Origin: Asterias amurensis
Taxonomy: Eukaryota > Echinodermata > Asteroidea > Forcipulatida > Asteriidae
Length of the DNA: 64,000 nt
NCBI RefSeq assembly: GCF_032118995.1
Contig: NC_092656.1
Coordinates: 23,580,965 to 23,644,964, forward strand
Direction: 5' to 3'
This document shows positions 62,001-64,000 of this stretch, piece after piece (position 1 is the stretch's first letter; the number at the start of each line of letters is the position of its first letter). Under the pieces are notes generated by a model. That model worked only from the letters and a program-made list of their open reading frames with translations, did no database searches and was not told the DNA's origin. The translations under genes and the position numbers were made by a program.

Positions 62001-64000
62001 CTGTTAATATTTTCTCTACGCTGCCGTACAAAGCCTGTTATTCATTCTGTAGCGCAGGCCCAAAATCCGGACAAGTTTTCTGGGTTTTTTTCATGACCCG
62101 CTCACAGGTAAATCAGTGAAAGCAGTAAATTCTGCCCTGTAGCCCTTACATCTGCGTGTTTCACAGGTTAGCAAGGTATTTTGCTTGTGTGCATATGTAC
62201 GCAGCATTAAGCAGTGTGCTTAGCTTACACCGCAAGTGTAGATATCAGGGAAGCTGGAAATGGTGATGGTAAGCGCAGAATTCGGTAAGCAGTGCAATGA
62301 AGTTGTGACATGCAAGTGATTTTAAAGAGAGCGGGGGTCAATTTCACAAAGAGTTAGGACTAGTCCTAACTTAGGACTAGTCCTAGGAGATATACAAATT
62401 GCATGGATAGTCCTAAGTTAGGACGAGTAACTGGTCCTAAATCGAGATAAGACTCGTCCTAACTCTTTGTGAAACCCACCCCTGGAGGTGCACAACAACT
62501 ACTGATGTTATGTTTGTTCTTTTTAAATATTGGCTGAACATTATTATCTTATTGTGTACCTGTTTTATAACCTTTAGTTGGGCAAGCTGTACTTTGACAG
62601 AGAAGAATTCAACAAACTTGCCAAGATCCTCAAACAGCTACACCAGGCGTGTAAGGTAAGACCTCAGAGTCAGAAAACTAAACCATTCTACTATTTAGAG
62701 CTCTTTAATGTGCAGTGCTTCTGCATCTACATGTATCTGAGGAGTTACTCTTAAAAGTAAATTCATAAATACCTCAGACAGTTTCGCTATTCCTATTGGT
62801 GGAGAGCGCGTCACGTGGGTGTGTATAAACCTTTGTTTATGACCAGTAAAAAGTGTTGAAACATGGGCGTGACACGCGGGTTTGCACCTGTGCTTATTAG
62901 AGCAACGCCGAGACACTTGTGCCACATCACGCGCAACGCGCACAGCATTCCCTTATAAGGAGTTGTTTACCCGAGGGCCTTGACTGGGCCTTACCATTTC
63001 ATAGCTGGAGGGGTGCTGTGTTGAAAGAAATCATTGACAAATTATAGTTTTTGCATTTATTTTACTTTTTGACCATAAGTGTTGATGTTTTTTGACCGAA
63101 AAGGTATTTATGAATGGGAATCAAAGTGTGTTTAATAGGTTTTCAACTAGTGGTTTAAACCCGCCGCGGCCTGGTTCTTGATAATTTACCTCAGATTCGT
63201 CTCTGTAAAATTATCAAGAACCAGGCCTCGTTGGGATTAAACTACTAGTTGAAAACCTCTTCACCACACATTGATTCCCTTATTAAGGTACAAATTAGTT
63301 TTTCCTTTTACCTTTCACTGATATTTGATTACAAAGTACTGTATGCTCAACGATTTCTGAGTGTTGCCGAAAAAAAAGAGGAAAATGGAGCCATGATGTT
63401 TTACTTTCCAGACAAAATACATTAAAAATAACTGCACAAGCATGTGGCATGGGGTGGATTTCACAATAACACTAGTCTTATCTCAAGTTAGGATGAGTTA
63501 CTTGTCCTGACTTGGGACTAGCCTTAAGTTTTAATGACTCCTAAATAATCCCAGGACTAGTCTTAAGTTAGGACGAGTAATTCGTCCTAACTCAAGATAA
63601 GACTAGTCTTAACTCAATGTGAAATTGACCCAAGGACAGTTTAGTTTCTGTTAATTAACAGTGGATATCAAAATTACAAAGTCTATATACATGTACATGT
63701 ACCACAATAAATCATTGTGTCGGTGCAACAAGGCATAACTCCATTCTGCAATAAAATCATAACTTGAGTGAAAATGCTGTGTGCTACAAAGTCGCGTAAT
63801 TTAACGGAGAAACGACCATTTACATTCTAAAATTCACACTTTTTGGAAACGCTGTTAGAAATATGACCTCTTTGCACCTATATGACAAAATTGTAAATAT
63901 GCTTTATATTTTTAATTAAACATATTCTGGACTCGCTTCATTTACAGACAAAAGACGGAACAGACGATCTGAAGAAAGGAACACAGCTTCTAGAAATCTA
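56097..64000 (+). CDS. COPS2: COP9 signalosome subunit 2 (CSN2), 5' part
   Basis: Seven exons in the window: 56097-56150, 57138-57251, 59754-59831, 60518-60571, 61626-61787, 62578-62655, 63948-64000 (open). They encode about 197 residues of a family of about 440. The start is [18 protein letters not shown], followed by [58 protein letters not shown] and [20 protein letters not shown], then [19 protein letters not shown]. This is the acidic N-terminus and first helical (TPR-like) repeats of CSN2, the COP9 subunit that contacts the cullin-RBX1 substrate for deneddylation. All introns are phase 0 except where the last runs out of the window. The PCI domain lies beyond 64000. Confidence 0.97.
57266..57650. 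mobile_element. Foldback MITE family B in COPS2 intron 2
   Basis: 'aaaggcactggacacttttg' to 'ctaatagtgtccagtgtctt'. It starts just 15 bases after the exon donor. Confidence 0.8.
58085..58925. repeat. 43/61-bp composite minisatellite in COPS2 intron 2
   Basis: Shared 33-bp core 'cagtacactatgacttacag' 'ggctcaaactgta' with two endings: A, 'cttccagaga' (43 bp), and B, 'ctctggactgcaggccaaaa' 'gccgccca' (61 bp). Order is A7 B2 A1 B2 A3 B2, 17 units in total; the last B runs into unique sequence. Confidence 0.92.
59268..59709. mobile_element. MITE-like element family C, copy in COPS2 intron 2
   Basis: 'attcataaataccccagaca', 'attggtagagagcacgtcac', 'acgcgcgtatacacagcgac', ending 'cctactcttttattccctta'. 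The end lies 44 bases before the exon at 59754. Confidence 0.6.
60230..60317 (+). mobile_element. LINE/SINE 3' tail fragment
   Basis: 'gtgaggcgctgtgttaattg' hairpin region followed by (ATT)n at 60290-60317. Only the tail is present. Confidence 0.45.
61190..61490 (-). mobile_element. SINE family 1 interrupted by a second tail
   Basis: 'gtcccatccgaaggacgtag' and 'tgggattcaaac ... acgctcggccacggcac' are one SINE. Between them (61345-61415) is an (AAT)n plus 'atagcgtcttacataaaaaa' tail from another copy. Confidence 0.6.
62338..62477. mobile_element. Foldback MITE family D
   Basis: 'tcaatttcacaaagagttag' to 'ctaactctttgtgaaaccc', a 140-base near-palindrome with repeated 'cctaacttaggactagtcct' blocks. 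Confidence 0.75.
62758..63290. mobile_element. MITE-like element family C, longest copy
   Basis: 'attcataaatacctcagaca' at the left and 'ggtatttatgaatggg' near 63105-63118 as inverse. It includes 'gtgacacgcgggtttgcacc' and an internal inverted pair around 63135-63260 ('aaccaggcctcgttgggat'). It lies between COPS2 exons 6 and 7. Confidence 0.6.
63452..63632. mobile_element. Foldback MITE family D
   Basis: 'ggatttcacaataacactag' to 'aactcaatgtgaaattgacc', with the 'gtcttaagttaggacgagta' block. Second D copy within 1.2 kb. Confidence 0.7.

Overview
The window is from an animal nuclear genome: split genes with GT-AG introns, AT-rich introns and dense small repeats, and no prokaryotic operon structure. 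The gene content and the very dense foldback MITEs and tRNA-derived SINEs suggest a marine invertebrate deuterostome, most likely an echinoderm and perhaps a sea star. The species is inferred, not proven.

Layout: (1) 139-37933 (+) holds 28 coding exons of the 3' part of a secreted thioester protein (alpha-2-macroglobulin/complement superfamily, CPAMD8-like). The exons join in frame to 1690 codons plus a stop. They encode part of the macroglobulin region, the GCGEQ thioester site, the alpha-helical thioester domain, the receptor-binding domain, a 623-residue exon made of an 11-residue acidic proline-rich repeat, five EGF modules with Thr/Pro mini-exons, and a C-terminal NTR/C345C-type domain. 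The 5' end lies outside the window. (2) 41817-43167 (-) is LSM6, complete in three exons. (3) 45751-49719 (+) is CKS1, complete in three exons. LSM6 and CKS1 are divergent and separated by a tandemly duplicated ~0.9 kb block. (4) 54359-55729 (-) is a complete four-exon ODF3/SHIPPO-repeat (CIMAP1A-like) gene. (5) 56097-64000 (+) holds the first seven coding exons of COPS2 (COP9 signalosome subunit 2), which runs off the window. ODF3 and COPS2 share a 367-bp divergent intergenic region with an RFX X-box-like site.

Most other DNA is repeat-derived. There are at least four families of short foldback elements (called A-D here), three tRNA-derived SINE families, four LINE ORF2 3' tails, and several large satellite arrays: 79 bp x ~34, 54 bp x 74, 40 bp x 13, 43/61 bp x 17, a pure hexamer x 180 and (TAA) x ~97. 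Two arrays can be traced to their source. The 79-bp array is an amplified SINE body and the 40-bp array is an amplified LINE ORF2 C-terminus.

The five genes do not form one pathway. The thioester protein is probably an extracellular immune or protease-trapping factor. LSM6 (RNA decay and U6 snRNP), CKS1 (CDK adaptor) and COPS2 (cullin deneddylation) are housekeeping genes, and ODF3 is a sperm/cilium protein. The most novel items are the repeat-tethered EGF/NTR thioester protein with a C3-type catalytic histidine, its recently duplicated exon cassette, and the transposon-derived minisatellites within its introns.
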